Source of the DNA: CAVOAK01 sp965217615 | GTDB lineage: Bacteria > Pseudomonadota > Alphaproteobacteria > UBA8366 > CAVOAK01 | NCBI GenBank assembly: GCA_965217615.1 | Contig: CBDCIT010000030.1 | Span: forward strand, 372,001-436,000 | Length of the DNA: 64,000 bases | Reading direction: 5' to 3' | Part shown: positions 1 through 8,800 of the stretch, one piece after another | Numbering within the stretch: the first letter of the stretch is position 1 | Layout: every line of letters begins with the position of its first letter | Notes under the pieces: model-generated | Seen by the model: the letters and a program-made list of their open reading frames with translations, nothing else | The model's database searches: none | Told to the model about the DNA's origin: nothing | Translations under genes and position numbers: made by a program

Positions 1-779
1 AGATGTTGGCGATGGTGTTCGAGAAACCTTCGACACGTACACGCGTCAGCTTCCATGTTGGCATGCGCCAGCTTGGTGGCGACGCCGTCGATCTCTCGGC
101 CGATGACACGCAGCTCCGCCGGGGCGAAAGCATCGCCGATACGGCCCGCGTTCTTTCGCGCTATGTAGATGCCATCATGATCCGCACAAGCGCGCAGGAT
201 AAGCTGGCTGAGTTCGCGGACCATGCGAGCGTGCCCGTTATCAACGGATTGACCGATCAAACGCATCCCTGCCAGGTGATGGCCGATGTGATGACGATCG
301 AGGAACGGCGCGGGCCCATTGGCAGCCAGGTCGTCGCTTGGAGCGGCGATGGCAACAACGTGGCGACAAGTTGGATTCATGCCGCCGTCGCCTTCGGGTT
401 CGAGCTTCGTCTCGCCTGCCCCGACACGTTGTCACCGCCGGCACACGTTTTGGCCTGGGCAAAGAAGTGTGGCGGTAGAATACACTTGACCGGGGATGCC
501 GCCGAGGCAGCAGCGGGCGCGGACTGCGTTGTCACAGACGCGTGGCTCTCGATGGGCGACAAATCGCAAAGCCGGCACAATTTGCTGCGACCCTTTCAGG
601 TCGATGACCGGCTGATGGCGTTCGCCAAACCCGACGCCGTGTTCATGCACTGCTTACCGGCCCATCGCGGCGAGGAAGTCACGGCAAGTGTGATCGATGG
701 GCCGCAATCCGTCGTCTGGGATGAGGCAGAGAATCGTCTTCACGCCCAAAAGGGCATTCTTTCCTGGTGTCTTGCTTGA
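1..779 (+). CDS. argF: Ornithine carbamoyltransferase, 5' end missing
   Basis: This enzyme makes citrulline from ornithine and carbamoyl phosphate in cytoplasmic arginine synthesis. The window opens inside the gene, and about 45-50 N-terminal residues of a roughly 305-residue family lie to the left. The ATG at base 3 is an internal codon, not the start. Visible motifs are the carbamoyl-phosphate loop STRTR, the HPCQ motif in DQTHPCQ, the ornithine-binding SMGD loop and the catalytic HCLPAHRG near the C-terminus. The stop overlaps the start region of hslO, so the two are probably co-transcribed. argE, from the same pathway, lies 1.5 kb away on the other strand. Confidence 0.96.
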   Translation, partial: MLAMVFEKPSTRTRVSFHVGMRQLGGDAVDLSADDTQLRRGESIADTARVLSRYVDAIMIRTSAQDKLAEFADHASVPVINGLTDQTHPCQVMADVMTIEERRGPIGSQVVAWSGDGNNVATSWIHAAVAFGFELRLACPDTLSPPAHVLAWAKKCGGRIHLTGDAAEAAAGADCVVTDAWLSMGDKSQSRHNLLRPFQVDDRLMAFAKPDAVFMHCLPAHRGEEVTASVIDGPQSVVWDEAENRLHAQKGILSWCLA

Positions 780-1681
780 CCGTACCCGACGACGACCTGG
801 TGCAACCATTTCAGATCGAAGCCTCGGCTTTGCATGGCAGGCTGGTGCGCCTTGGACCGACGGTCGACGAAATATTAAGGCGGCACGACTATTCGACGCC
901 CGTAGCACGACTGCTGGGCGAATGCCTGGCATTGACCGCGGCGTTGGCGGCCGCGCTCAAATACGAAAGTGTGTTCTCGCTTCAGATTAAGGGCGATGGG
1001 CCAGTCAAGATGTTGGTCGCCGATGTGACGAGCGATGGCGGCCTGCGGGGGTATGCCAATGTCTTAGGCCCAGTGCCTGACGATGATGCTGTCGCAGCGG
1101 CGCCTGTTCCGCGCCTCATTGGTGCCGGCTACGTCGCTTTCACGGTAGATGCGGGCGATCCGACTCAGCACTACCAAGGCTTGGTCGAATTGCAAGGCCG
1201 CACAATCGCCGACTGCGTTCACCACTATTTTCAGCAGTCCCTGCAGTTTTCGGCGGCTGTGCTTGTCGGTGCTGGTCAGCAGAGGGCGGAAGGCTGGCGG
1301 GCCGGCGCCCTCATGCTGCAGCGCCAGCCGGAGGATGAGTTGAGCGCCGAGCGAGAAGCGATGGAGGACGCGTGGCGGCGTGCCCTGGCCTATATGGCGA
1401 CAGCAAGATCGGAGGATCTGCTCGCGCCTGAGCTTACGCCCGACGCCTTGCTCTACCGGCTGTTCCACGAGGATGGTGTTCGCGTTTACCGGCGCCAGCC
1501 TCTGAGTTTCGCCTGCCGTTGTTCGCGAGGGCGCGCCGCTTCGATCCTGGCCGCACTGCCGCCTGCCGAAATCGACGATCTGACGGTCGAGGGCCGAGTT
1601 GTCGTAACCTGCCAGTTCTGTAGTTGCAGTCAAGTGTTCGGCGAGACCGAACTGGCAAATCTGAAAGGAACCCAACCTTGA
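767..1681 (+). CDS. hslO: Hsp33 redox-regulated chaperone
   Basis: This cytoplasmic holdase chaperone is activated by oxidation of a zinc centre. The protein is 304 residues with the Hsp33 N-terminal fold (VQPFQIE...RLGPTVDEIL) and the C-terminal zinc motif. That motif is CRC followed, after about 30 residues, by CQFC, which gives the four redox-active cysteines. The GTG at 767 overlaps the end of argF by 13 bases. A TTG at 776 that shares bases with the argF stop is an equally plausible start. The arrangement argF-hslO is compact and suggests translational coupling. A small lipoprotein gene follows directly. Confidence 0.94.
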   Translation: MSCLTVPDDDLVQPFQIEASALHGRLVRLGPTVDEILRRHDYSTPVARLLGECLALTAALAAALKYESVFSLQIKGDGPVKMLVADVTSDGGLRGYANVLGPVPDDDAVAAAPVPRLIGAGYVAFTVDAGDPTQHYQGLVELQGRTIADCVHHYFQQSLQFSAAVLVGAGQQRAEGWRAGALMLQRQPEDELSAEREAMEDAWRRALAYMATARSEDLLAPELTPDALLYRLFHEDGVRVYRRQPLSFACRCSRGRAASILAALPPAEIDDLTVEGRVVVTCQFCSCSQVFGETELANLKGTQP

Positions 1682-1704
1682 CGCGCGCTACGCGGGATCG
1701 ATTC

Positions 1705-2325
1705 ATGACGACAACGGGCGGAAACAGTGCGCGCAGGCCGATCCGTGGGCGCTGGTGCTTGGCCGCATTTTTCCTGTCCCTGGCGGTGGCAGCCTGCGAG
1801 ACGCCGGTCGAACAGCGCGCCTTATCCGAGATCACCTTCAGGCATTTGACGCCTATCTCGCTCAATGTGGCGGTGATCGACATTGTCGTTACCTTCCAGT
1901 CGACGCTGCGCCCTCCTAATGTCGAGTATGAATTTCCTGTGCCGCCGGCCACCGCCGCAAAGCGCTGGGCGGCTGAACGTCTGCAGGCTGTGGGTGCGTC
2001 CGGGCGTGCCGTCGTGACGATCGTCGAGGCCTCGGTCGTCGAAGTCGCGCTCAAGAAGAGCACGGGCTTGAAAGGCTTTTTTACGACCGACCAATCCGAA
2101 CGCTACGACGCGACGGTGCGGGTGGTCATCGACGCGGCCGACCTCAATCGTCAGCTGACAGCCCGAGCCGAGGCGGAGGCAAAGCGCAGCCGCAGCGTGC
2201 GTGAGAGCGTTACGCTGGCGGAGCGGGAGAAGACGTGGTTTGCGTTGACGGAGACGCTGATGGCCGACTTCGACAGCGCCATGGAAGAGCAGATCCGCAA
2301 ACATTTGGCAGCGTTTCTGAGGTAG
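1705..2325 (+). CDS. Putative lipoprotein of unknown function
   Basis: This is a 206-residue protein with an arginine-rich N-terminus, a hydrophobic stretch (LAAFFLSLAVAAC) and a lipobox ending in AAC at about residue 32. A periplasm-facing lipoprotein is therefore likely. The mature part is rich in short beta-type segments and has a charged C-terminal helix (AEAEAKRSRSVRESVTLAEREK). I do not recognise a named domain. The ATG at 1705 is used. A TTG at 1678 overlapping the hslO stop is an alternative that would lengthen the n-region. It follows hslO immediately and is probably in the same transcript. No functional link is evident. Confidence 0.75.
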   Translation: MTTTGGNSARRPIRGRWCLAAFFLSLAVAACETPVEQRALSEITFRHLTPISLNVAVIDIVVTFQSTLRPPNVEYEFPVPPATAAKRWAAERLQAVGASGRAVVTIVEASVVEVALKKSTGLKGFFTTDQSERYDATVRVVIDAADLNRQLTARAEAEAKRSRSVRESVTLAEREKTWFALTETLMADFDSAMEEQIRKHLAAFLR

Positions 2326-2337
2326 CGGGCAGCACCC

Positions 2338-3483
2338 CTAGCGCAGGTTTTCGATCAGCTTGCGGATAAAGGCGGTGCCAGCCTCGACTTGGTCGAGTGA
2401 AATCCATTCGTTCGGCTGGTGCGCCTGGTCGATCGAGCCGGGGCCACAGACGATGGCCGCCATGCCCGCCTGTTGAAACAAACCTGCCTCGGTACCGTAG
2501 GCCACCGTATAGCTGCGATTGGCACCGCTGAGCGTACGGGCCAGTATTTCCGCCTCGGATTCCTCGACGACCGTGAGGCCAGGAACGCTTGCGACGCGGC
2601 GCGTCGAGATGCCCGTTTCGGGCGCTACCACACGCATGGCCGGTTCAATTTCGTCGCTGCACAATCGCTCGAAGCGTTGGAACACGGCCTCCGGGTCGTC
2701 GTCCGGAACATGACGCATTTCCCATTCGAAGGTGCAGCGGCGGGCGACGATGTTGAGCGCAGTGCCGCCTTGGACAGTGCCGACATGAATCGTCGAGTAA
2801 GGCGGATCGAAGCCGCATGCCGGATCGGCCGCCGCCCGTTTTTCGGCCGCGATTGCGTCGAGAAAGGCGATCAGTCGAGCCCCGGTCATGACCGCACTCA
2901 CGCCTCGATGCGGCTGGCTCGAATGAACCTCATGCCCTGTCACTTCGGTCGTGAAGGAATTAGCGCCCTTGTGAGCATTGACGACGCGCATGTCGGTCGG
3001 TTCACCGACGATCACCGCACTCGGCTGGGGTAGGCCTTCGACCATGGCCGCTATGAGATGCGGCGCACCCCGGCAGCCAATCTCCTCGTCGTAGGAGAAC
3101 GCAAAGTGGATGGGATGGCGCTGCGGCTGCGCCAGCATTTCCGGAAGCAATGCCAGCGCGATGGCGATGAAGCTCTTCATGTCGGCAGTGCCTCGGCCAT
3201 AGAGTTTGCCGTCCCGCTCAACCACTGTGAACGGATCGGTGTCCCACGGTTGTCCCGCAACCGGCACAACGTCGGTGTGGCCGGACAGTGCGACGCCACC
3301 CTTTACCGATGGGCCTATTGTCGCCAACAGGTTGGCTTTCGTTTTCTCTTCGTTGAGAAGGACCTGGGCCTCGATCCCCTGGTCGCCCAGATAGCTGCTG
3401 ACGAAGTCAATTAGTTCAAGGTTGGAGTTGGCAGAGACCGTGTCGAAGGAGACCAGCCTTTCGATCAGCTCGACGGGTGTCAT
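2338..3483 (-). CDS. argE: Acetylornithine deacetylase
   Basis: ArgE hydrolyses N-acetylornithine to ornithine and acetate in arginine synthesis. The 381-residue protein shows the M20 dimetal hydrolase pattern. It has SGHTDVVPV (metal His and Asp), GRGTADMKSF (bridging Asp) and YDEEIGCRGA (catalytic and metal Glu), with a dimerisation insert between. The ATG at 3483 is preferred over a GTG three codons upstream because a GGGAG element precedes it at good spacing. It lies 28 bases downstream of trkH on the same strand and may share its transcript. The family overlaps with succinyl-diaminopimelate desuccinylases, but the length and motifs fit ArgE best. Confidence 0.92.
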   Translation of the reverse strand: MTPVELIERLVSFDTVSANSNLELIDFVSSYLGDQGIEAQVLLNEEKTKANLLATIGPSVKGGVALSGHTDVVPVAGQPWDTDPFTVVERDGKLYGRGTADMKSFIAIALALLPEMLAQPQRHPIHFAFSYDEEIGCRGAPHLIAAMVEGLPQPSAVIVGEPTDMRVVNAHKGANSFTTEVTGHEVHSSQPHRGVSAVMTGARLIAFLDAIAAEKRAAADPACGFDPPYSTIHVGTVQGGTALNIVARRCTFEWEMRHVPDDDPEAVFQRFERLCSDEIEPAMRVVAPETGISTRRVASVPGLTVVEESEAEILARTLSGANRSYTVAYGTEAGLFQQAGMAAIVCGPGSIDQAHQPNEWISLDQVEAGTAFIRKLIENLR

Positions 3484-3511
3484 CGGCAGCACTCCCTCGG
3501 TTACTGTGCTT

Positions 3512-4960
3512 TTAGCGTCGCCAAAAGGCGGGCGCCAGCAGCACCAGCACGGTAAGCAGTTCCAAGCGGCCGAGCAGCATGCCGCCGGCGAGCATCCATT
3601 TGGCCGAGTCCCCTAGCGGCGCGTAGGTGCCAGCGGGACCGATTACGGGTCCTAATCCCGGCCCAACATTGGCGATAGCCGAGGCGGCTCCGGACGCGGC
3701 CGTCAGGAAATCCATGCCCGTCAATCCCAATGCAACCGCCAACGCCGTGAAGCAGGTAACGTAAAGAAAGAAGAAGCTCGTGACCGAGTCGACAGCGGAC
3801 TCGGGGACCGGCTTGCCGTTGTAGTAAGTGATGAACACTCCGTGCGGCTGTGTCAGCTGTCGAATTTGCGTGATGGCCGTTCCCGCAAGCACTTGTAACC
3901 GGAATACCTTCAGACCGCATGTTGTCGAGCCGGCGCAGCCGCCGGTGAACATGACAAAGAACAGCAGGACAATGGCGAAGCTGCCCCATTGGCTGAAGTC
4001 GTCCGTCGCGTACCCCGTACCCGTCATCATCGAGACGACGTTGAAAGCGGCGAAGCGGAACGCGGAAATTGAGTGCAAATCGAGGCTGACAACGAGATGG
4101 AGTGACGTGACAACAACAGCGGCGAAGACAATCAGCGCAAATAGCCGGACCTGGCTGTCGGTAATGAGGGCGCGACGCTGCCCACGAATGAAACGCAAAT
4201 AGAGCACAAAGGGCAGTGCGCCTGCCAACATGAAGATCGTTGCGATGGCATCGACTGCAGGACTTGCGAAGTGGCCGATGGATTGGTCGTGAGTGGAAAA
4301 GCCGCCCGTCGCGATCGTTGTCATGGCATGTGCCCAAGCGTCGAACCCCCCCATGCCCGCCAGCCGGTAGGCAAGCGCGCAAAGCAAGGTGAGCACCAGA
4401 TAAATGACAGCAATCCAGGCCGTGATCTGCGCCGTGCGCGGCAATACTTTCTCCGATGTATCTGAAGATTCCATATGGAAAAGCTGCATGCCGCCGACCC
4501 GCAACATCGGCAAAACAGCGATTGCCATGGCGATGATGCCAATGCCGCCGAGCCATTGCAGAATAGCGCGCCACAAGAGTATTCCGGGCGGCGCCGAGTC
4601 GAGGCCGGTGATGACCGTGGCCCCAGTCGTCGTGACGCCTGACATCGCTTCGAAGAAGGCATCGGTGTAACTCAATTCCAGGTCGGCGAACGAAAACGGC
4701 AGGGCGGCGAACGTCGGGGTGACGATCCAACAGAGCGTCGTCAAAACGAATGCCTGATGCAGTGTCAGGTGGCGAATCGTCGAGCGCATGGTCAGCATCA
4801 GCATGACGCCAATGAAGAGCGTGAGCGTAGCGGAGCCTGCGAACACCTGCCAATCGGGATTGCCTGAGGTGGCGTCGGCGATGGCCGGAATGCACATCGC
4901 CATCGCCAAAGTCGACATCAGGATGCCGGTGATAAATAGGATGGGGCGAAAATCGATCAC
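3512..4960 (-). CDS. trkH: Potassium uptake protein TrkH
   Basis: TrkH is the membrane-spanning pore of the Trk potassium uptake system, which pairs with cytoplasmic TrkA (not in this window). The 482-residue protein is strongly hydrophobic and has the repeated pore-loop selectivity segments of the family (MSGVTTTGATVI, ...MTGTGYATDDFSQWG and GGCAGSTTCGLKVFR). The start is a GTG at 4960. A long open frame on the same strand that overlaps almost the whole gene in another phase is rich in Arg and His and is a shadow. The gene is followed by argE, and folE lies 60 bases upstream. Confidence 0.95.
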   Translation of the reverse strand: MIDFRPILFITGILMSTLAMAMCIPAIADATSGNPDWQVFAGSATLTLFIGVMLMLTMRSTIRHLTLHQAFVLTTLCWIVTPTFAALPFSFADLELSYTDAFFEAMSGVTTTGATVITGLDSAPPGILLWRAILQWLGGIGIIAMAIAVLPMLRVGGMQLFHMESSDTSEKVLPRTAQITAWIAVIYLVLTLLCALAYRLAGMGGFDAWAHAMTTIATGGFSTHDQSIGHFASPAVDAIATIFMLAGALPFVLYLRFIRGQRRALITDSQVRLFALIVFAAVVVTSLHLVVSLDLHSISAFRFAAFNVVSMMTGTGYATDDFSQWGSFAIVLLFFVMFTGGCAGSTTCGLKVFRLQVLAGTAITQIRQLTQPHGVFITYYNGKPVPESAVDSVTSFFFLYVTCFTALAVALGLTGMDFLTAASGAASAIANVGPGLGPVIGPAGTYAPLGDSAKWMLAGGMLLGRLELLTVLVLLAPAFWRR

Positions 4961-5020
4961 GGGCTCAGGGCTGCCTTCCCGGAAGGGCGGCTTCAGCGTG
5001 TCGGCGCGGACCTTGGTTCG

Positions 5021-5686
5021 CTAGTCTCCAGTGCCAATGCGGTGGGTGCCGATCATGGCCAAGAACTCGCGACGTGTTTTGGCATCGCTGCGGAACTCGC
5101 CTAGCATGCGGCTCGTCACCATAGTCACCCCAGCCTTGTGAATACCTCGGGTCGTCATGCATTGGTGCGTTGCCTCGATGACCACGGCAACGCCCTTCGG
5201 CTGCAGCACATTTTCGATCGTATTGGCAATCTGTGCCGTCATCTTCTCCTGAATCTGTAGGCGTTTTGCATAGACCTCGACGAGCCGCGCCAGCTTGCTG
5301 ATGCCAACCACCCGGTTGCCCGGAAGATAGGCGACATGTGCTTTGCCGATGATCGGGAGGATGTGGTGTTCGCAATGCGACTCGAAGAGGATGTCGCGCA
5401 GCATGACGATTTCGTCGTAGCCGTCGGTCTCCTCAAAGGTGCGCTGCAGCAGGGAAACCGGATCCTCCGCGTATCCGCAGAAGAACTCTTCGTAGGACCG
5501 CACGACGCGCGCCGGCGTCTCCCGCAATCCGTCACGATCCGGGTCGTCGCCCGCCCATCGGATCAGTGTGCGAACGGCATCCTCGACTTCCTTGCGTTTG
5601 GGCGGCGCCTCTTCAGGCTGCCGTTCACCTTCGATCTCCACCAAGCGGCTTCGGCCGGACGCCTCGCGCGTAGTCACGTCATCCAT
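5021..5686 (-). CDS. folE: GTP cyclohydrolase I
   Basis: FolE converts GTP to dihydroneopterin triphosphate, the first step of tetrahydrofolate synthesis. The 221-residue protein has a charged, variable N-terminus of about 45 residues followed by the conserved core. The core contains the zinc site residues in SHCEHHILP and QCMTTRGI, and the substrate-binding stretch RLQIQEKMTAQIAN. It is encoded between trkH and apaG on the same strand. No regulatory RNA was seen in the 130-base gap upstream. Confidence 0.97.
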   Translation of the reverse strand: MDDVTTREASGRSRLVEIEGERQPEEAPPKRKEVEDAVRTLIRWAGDDPDRDGLRETPARVVRSYEEFFCGYAEDPVSLLQRTFEETDGYDEIVMLRDILFESHCEHHILPIIGKAHVAYLPGNRVVGISKLARLVEVYAKRLQIQEKMTAQIANTIENVLQPKGVAVVIEATHQCMTTRGIHKAGVTMVTSRMLGEFRSDAKTRREFLAMIGTHRIGTGD

Positions 5687-5817
5687 CCTTCTTCCTCAAA
5701 CACATAGCTCGATTACTTCAGGCTCGATTTCGCCGGTTTTGTGCGCTCCCGGCTGCACCCCGTCAAGCGCTTCGTCCTGGACGACAGTCCTGACGGCGGC
5801 TGGGGACGAAGATCACT

Positions 5818-6270
5818 CTAGTGAAGCTGGACCGGCTGGTACGGGCTGTCGAGCGAGAATGCTGGAATGTCGACCTCAAATCGATTGCCGTCGCTGCTTT
5901 CCATCTGGTAGCGCCCTACCATGATGCCAGACGGCGTCGGCAGTGGCGTACCGCTAGTATACTCAAATGTCTCGCCCGGCTCCAAAACCGGCTGCTCGCC
6001 GACTACTCCCGGCCCGCGCACTTCCTGGATGCGACCAAGCGAATCCGTGATGTTCCAATAGCGATTGCGCAGCTGCACGGTCTTGCCGCCATTATTTTCA
6101 ATGCGCACGTGATAGGCCCAGACAAAATGGTTTTCGCCTGGAGACGACTGGTCCTCCAGGTAGAATGGCTTCACCACGACTTTGATGTCCTGCGTGACAG
6201 CCTGGTACAGATGGCTCTCGGCTCCCTGCAAACTCACTGGCGCATCTCCGTTCTCGTGCCGACCAATCAT
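5818..6270 (-). CDS. apaG: ApaG domain protein
   Basis: This is a 150-residue protein with a single ApaG (DUF525) beta-sandwich domain. It shows the family core RYWNITDSLGRIQEV, GPGVVGEQPVLEPGE and TPSGIMVGRYQM. The molecular role of ApaG is not settled. It has been linked to divalent cation tolerance and diadenosine tetraphosphate metabolism in enterobacteria. Here it stands alone, without apaH or ksgA, between folE and an ABC transporter operon. The 15 or so residues before the domain are less conserved, so the exact start could be a few codons further in. Confidence 0.93.
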   Translation of the reverse strand: MIGRHENGDAPVSLQGAESHLYQAVTQDIKVVVKPFYLEDQSSPGENHFVWAYHVRIENNGGKTVQLRNRYWNITDSLGRIQEVRGPGVVGEQPVLEPGETFEYTSGTPLPTPSGIMVGRYQMESSDGNRFEVDIPAFSLDSPYQPVQLH

Positions 6271-6349
6271 TGTAGATCAGGAACGCATCTTGTCCAGTAG
6301 GGGATGAGAAAGGCTTATTTTCCGCCGGTCTTGGGGATAAAACATGAAG

Positions 6350-7078
6350 CTATTCGATCACCGGCGCAAGCCCGCCGAGACGCGGATCTCGTTCACGGCC
6401 GGCCTCGCCGTGCGGTGCGCCGTCCGCGAGGACTGGGCCAATCTCGACGATGGGCCCGCCAGCGGCTGCCGCATCTGCAGGATCGTGGGTGACGAGTAGC
6501 GTCGGCAGCGATTGCTCAAGCGCGTGGTCGAAGACGAAGCGTCGAAACCGTTCACGCAGGCGCGCATCCAATTTCGAGAACGGCTCATCGAGGAGAAGCG
6601 CGCGTGGCTCGGCTGCAAGCGTCCGCAACAGGGCGACGCGCGCGCGCTGCCCTCCGGAAAGCGTCGCCGGGTCACGCTCCGAGAACATCTCTAGATCCGC
6701 ATCTGCCAGGGCTGACGTGACCCGTCCACGGCGTTCGTCCGCCGCCAGTCCGCGCGGTAAACCAAAGGCTAGATTCTCTCCAACGGACAGGTGCGGGAAT
6801 AGAAGGTCGTCCTGGAACAGGATTCCCATTCGCCGCTCCTCCGGCGGCAAGTGTGTGACGTCAACACCGTTGAGCAATACCCTTCCCTCGGTTGCAAACG
6901 CTGGATCAAGGGTTCCGCAGGCGAACGCCAACAACGTCGACTTTCCCGAGCCGCTCGGACCCATGACCGTCACGATCTCGCCGGGCGCTACGGTCAAAGA
7001 CAGTGGACCAAAAAGCCGTTCGCCACGCAGCGAAAAGCCAACGCCGACAAATTCCAGTTTGTCTACTTGCGAGGCCAA
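6350..7078 (-). CDS. ynjD: ABC transporter ATP-binding protein, YnjD type
   Basis: This is the ATPase of a three-gene importer. It has Walker A (GPSGSGKST), the Q-loop (ILFQDDLLFPHLS), the signature LSGGQRARVALLRTL, Walker B (ALLLDEPFSKLD) and the switch His (LLVTHDPADA). The family normally begins just before the KLEFVGVGF strand. A TTG at 7078 gives the right length, but a GTG at 7132 and an ATG at 7177 are also open, so the start is uncertain. The frame overlaps the 3' end of the permease gene, as expected for coupled ABC genes. The substrate is unknown. Relatives of YnjD have been predicted to serve thiamine-like or other small-molecule import. Confidence 0.85.
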   Translation of the reverse strand: MASQVDKLEFVGVGFSLRGERLFGPLSLTVAPGEIVTVMGPSGSGKSTLLAFACGTLDPAFATEGRVLLNGVDVTHLPPEERRMGILFQDDLLFPHLSVGENLAFGLPRGLAADERRGRVTSALADADLEMFSERDPATLSGGQRARVALLRTLAAEPRALLLDEPFSKLDARLRERFRRFVFDHALEQSLPTLLVTHDPADAAAAGGPIVEIGPVLADGAPHGEAGRERDPRLGGLAPVIE

Positions 7079-7100
7079 CGCGTTTCCATATCCGAAGCGG

Positions 7101-8783
7101 TCATTGGGCCACCCTAAGGGCGCGGCGGTCACGATACAACCAGGCCGGCAAGCCAAGTGCGACGACAAACGCGACAAATGGCAATGCCGCCTGGAGAAAA
7201 ACGTAAACGCCTATGACACGACGATCTGCGCCGGCCGCAAGGCTCACTGCCTCCGTCGTCAAGGTGATGTAGCGCCCGCCGCCCGCGAACACCGTCGGCA
7301 AGTACTGGCCGACGCTTACGGCAAAACCGACGGCAAGCGCAACGAGCACTGGCCGCAATAGCATCGGCATTTTCACCTGCCAGAAGGTTCGCGCCGGGCT
7401 TGCCCCAAGACAAAGCGCGCTGCGGACGTAGCGTTCATCAAGTTTGCGGAAGGGATCGGTCAGCGAAAGAAATATGTAGGGCAGCACAAATAACAAGTGG
7501 CTCCATACCAGCGCGGGCCAAGTCCCTGAGAACCCGGCCCAGGAAAGCAGCACCTGGCCGCCGAACAGGAATGCGACCTGGGGGATAAGAAGCGGTGTAT
7601 AGAGCAACCACAATGCCCTCGTTGTCGGCTGTAGTCCGTAGCGCTGCTCGTTCTCAAGACACCCCAACACCAGTGCGAGGGCGATGACCGCTGCGGCGAG
7701 GCCCACCGATACGGTGGTCCACAACGGCCAAAGAAGGCTGTCAGCCTGGCGCGTCCAGTTGGCAAACGTCCATTCGCTTGGCAGCACGTCGGGGTAACGC
7801 CAGCGGCGGGCAAACGACCACGTCGCCATGCCTATGAGGCTTAGGAAGCCGCCGCATATTGCGACGATCATGATGCCAACCGACGCCCTGCGACCAAGGC
7901 CGCCGGCTCGGCCCCGACTGCCGCCTGTGGTCCAGCGACGGCCCAGTCGAGCGACAACCCATTCGAGCACGTGCCAAAACGCCACAGCTAAGATAACGAC
8001 TGCGAGCTGCAGGCTGGCGCCTGCTGCGGCGAGAAAATGCCGTGTCAGATCGGGATCGTTGAACCATCGCAAGACAAGCGGGGCGAGGGGAGGCGGTGTA
8101 CTCGGCGCGAGAATGAGCGCGACGTCGACGGCAGACGTTGAGAATGCGAGGACCGCCAAAATGGGCAGCCTAATCTGGGGATAGACAAGCGGGAGTACTG
8201 TCTTGAGCCACGCCGTTGCAGCGCCATAGCCGAGTGAGCGACCGATTGCGAGCGTTTCGTTGACGCGCGTTTGCCCAAGTGCCGCGATGGTCATTAACAG
8301 AAGAAATGGCACTTCTTTCAGGACCAGTGCGGCGGTGTAGGACAATCCGTAGGGATCCGGCGCTGTCGCCAGGTCGGGCGGCAGCTCCCATCCGGTCGCC
8401 CAAGGGGAAACGGAGCGCAAGATCCAGCCCGAAGGTGCGATCAGATAGGCGAGGCCGATAGCGACCGCAACGTGCGGCACGGACAGGAGGGGCGAGATGA
8501 GACGGCGCAAAGTGCCGAACAACCGCGTCCCGTGGCAAGTCGAACAGCAGGCGAAGACGACAACAAGCGAAATCGCCGTGGCTGCAAGGCCCGTTGTTAT
8601 CGAAAGACGCAAGGAAGCCCCGATGCCGGGCCAGGCGACAAGTTCGCGCCATGGGTCCAGCGAGAAGGTCGTACCGCCAAGCGCCGGCATCAGACCGAAG
8701 GACGGTAGGACGGTGCCGATAAGACCTGCGGCGACAGGTGCCAGAAAAAGGGTGAGGGTAAGCGCGGGAATCCAGCGCAGCAT
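7101..8783 (-). CDS. ynjC: ABC transporter permease, YnjC type (two fused domains)
   Basis: This 560-residue inner-membrane protein contains two copies of the binding-protein-dependent permease domain in one chain, as in YnjC of Escherichia coli. Each half carries an EAA-type cytoplasmic loop. The first is recognisable in VNETLAIGRSLGYGAATAWLKTVLP. The second is DERYVRSALCLGASPARTFWQVKMP. About twelve hydrophobic segments are visible. The gene sits between the solute-binding protein (17 bases upstream) and the ATPase (overlapping), so the three form one operon. Confidence 0.88.
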   Translation of the reverse strand: MLRWIPALTLTLFLAPVAAGLIGTVLPSFGLMPALGGTTFSLDPWRELVAWPGIGASLRLSITTGLAATAISLVVVFACCSTCHGTRLFGTLRRLISPLLSVPHVAVAIGLAYLIAPSGWILRSVSPWATGWELPPDLATAPDPYGLSYTAALVLKEVPFLLLMTIAALGQTRVNETLAIGRSLGYGAATAWLKTVLPLVYPQIRLPILAVLAFSTSAVDVALILAPSTPPPLAPLVLRWFNDPDLTRHFLAAAGASLQLAVVILAVAFWHVLEWVVARLGRRWTTGGSRGRAGGLGRRASVGIMIVAICGGFLSLIGMATWSFARRWRYPDVLPSEWTFANWTRQADSLLWPLWTTVSVGLAAAVIALALVLGCLENEQRYGLQPTTRALWLLYTPLLIPQVAFLFGGQVLLSWAGFSGTWPALVWSHLLFVLPYIFLSLTDPFRKLDERYVRSALCLGASPARTFWQVKMPMLLRPVLVALAVGFAVSVGQYLPTVFAGGGRYITLTTEAVSLAAGADRRVIGVYVFLQAALPFVAFVVALGLPAWLYRDRRALRVAQ

Positions 8784-8800
8784 CGGACCCTACGCGTCCC

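Noticed and set aside
3501..4895. 464-codon minus-strand frame overlapping trkH
   Set aside because: It lies in another phase of the TrkH coding sequence, rich in Arg, His and Cys without hydrophobic periodicity. TrkH explains the region.
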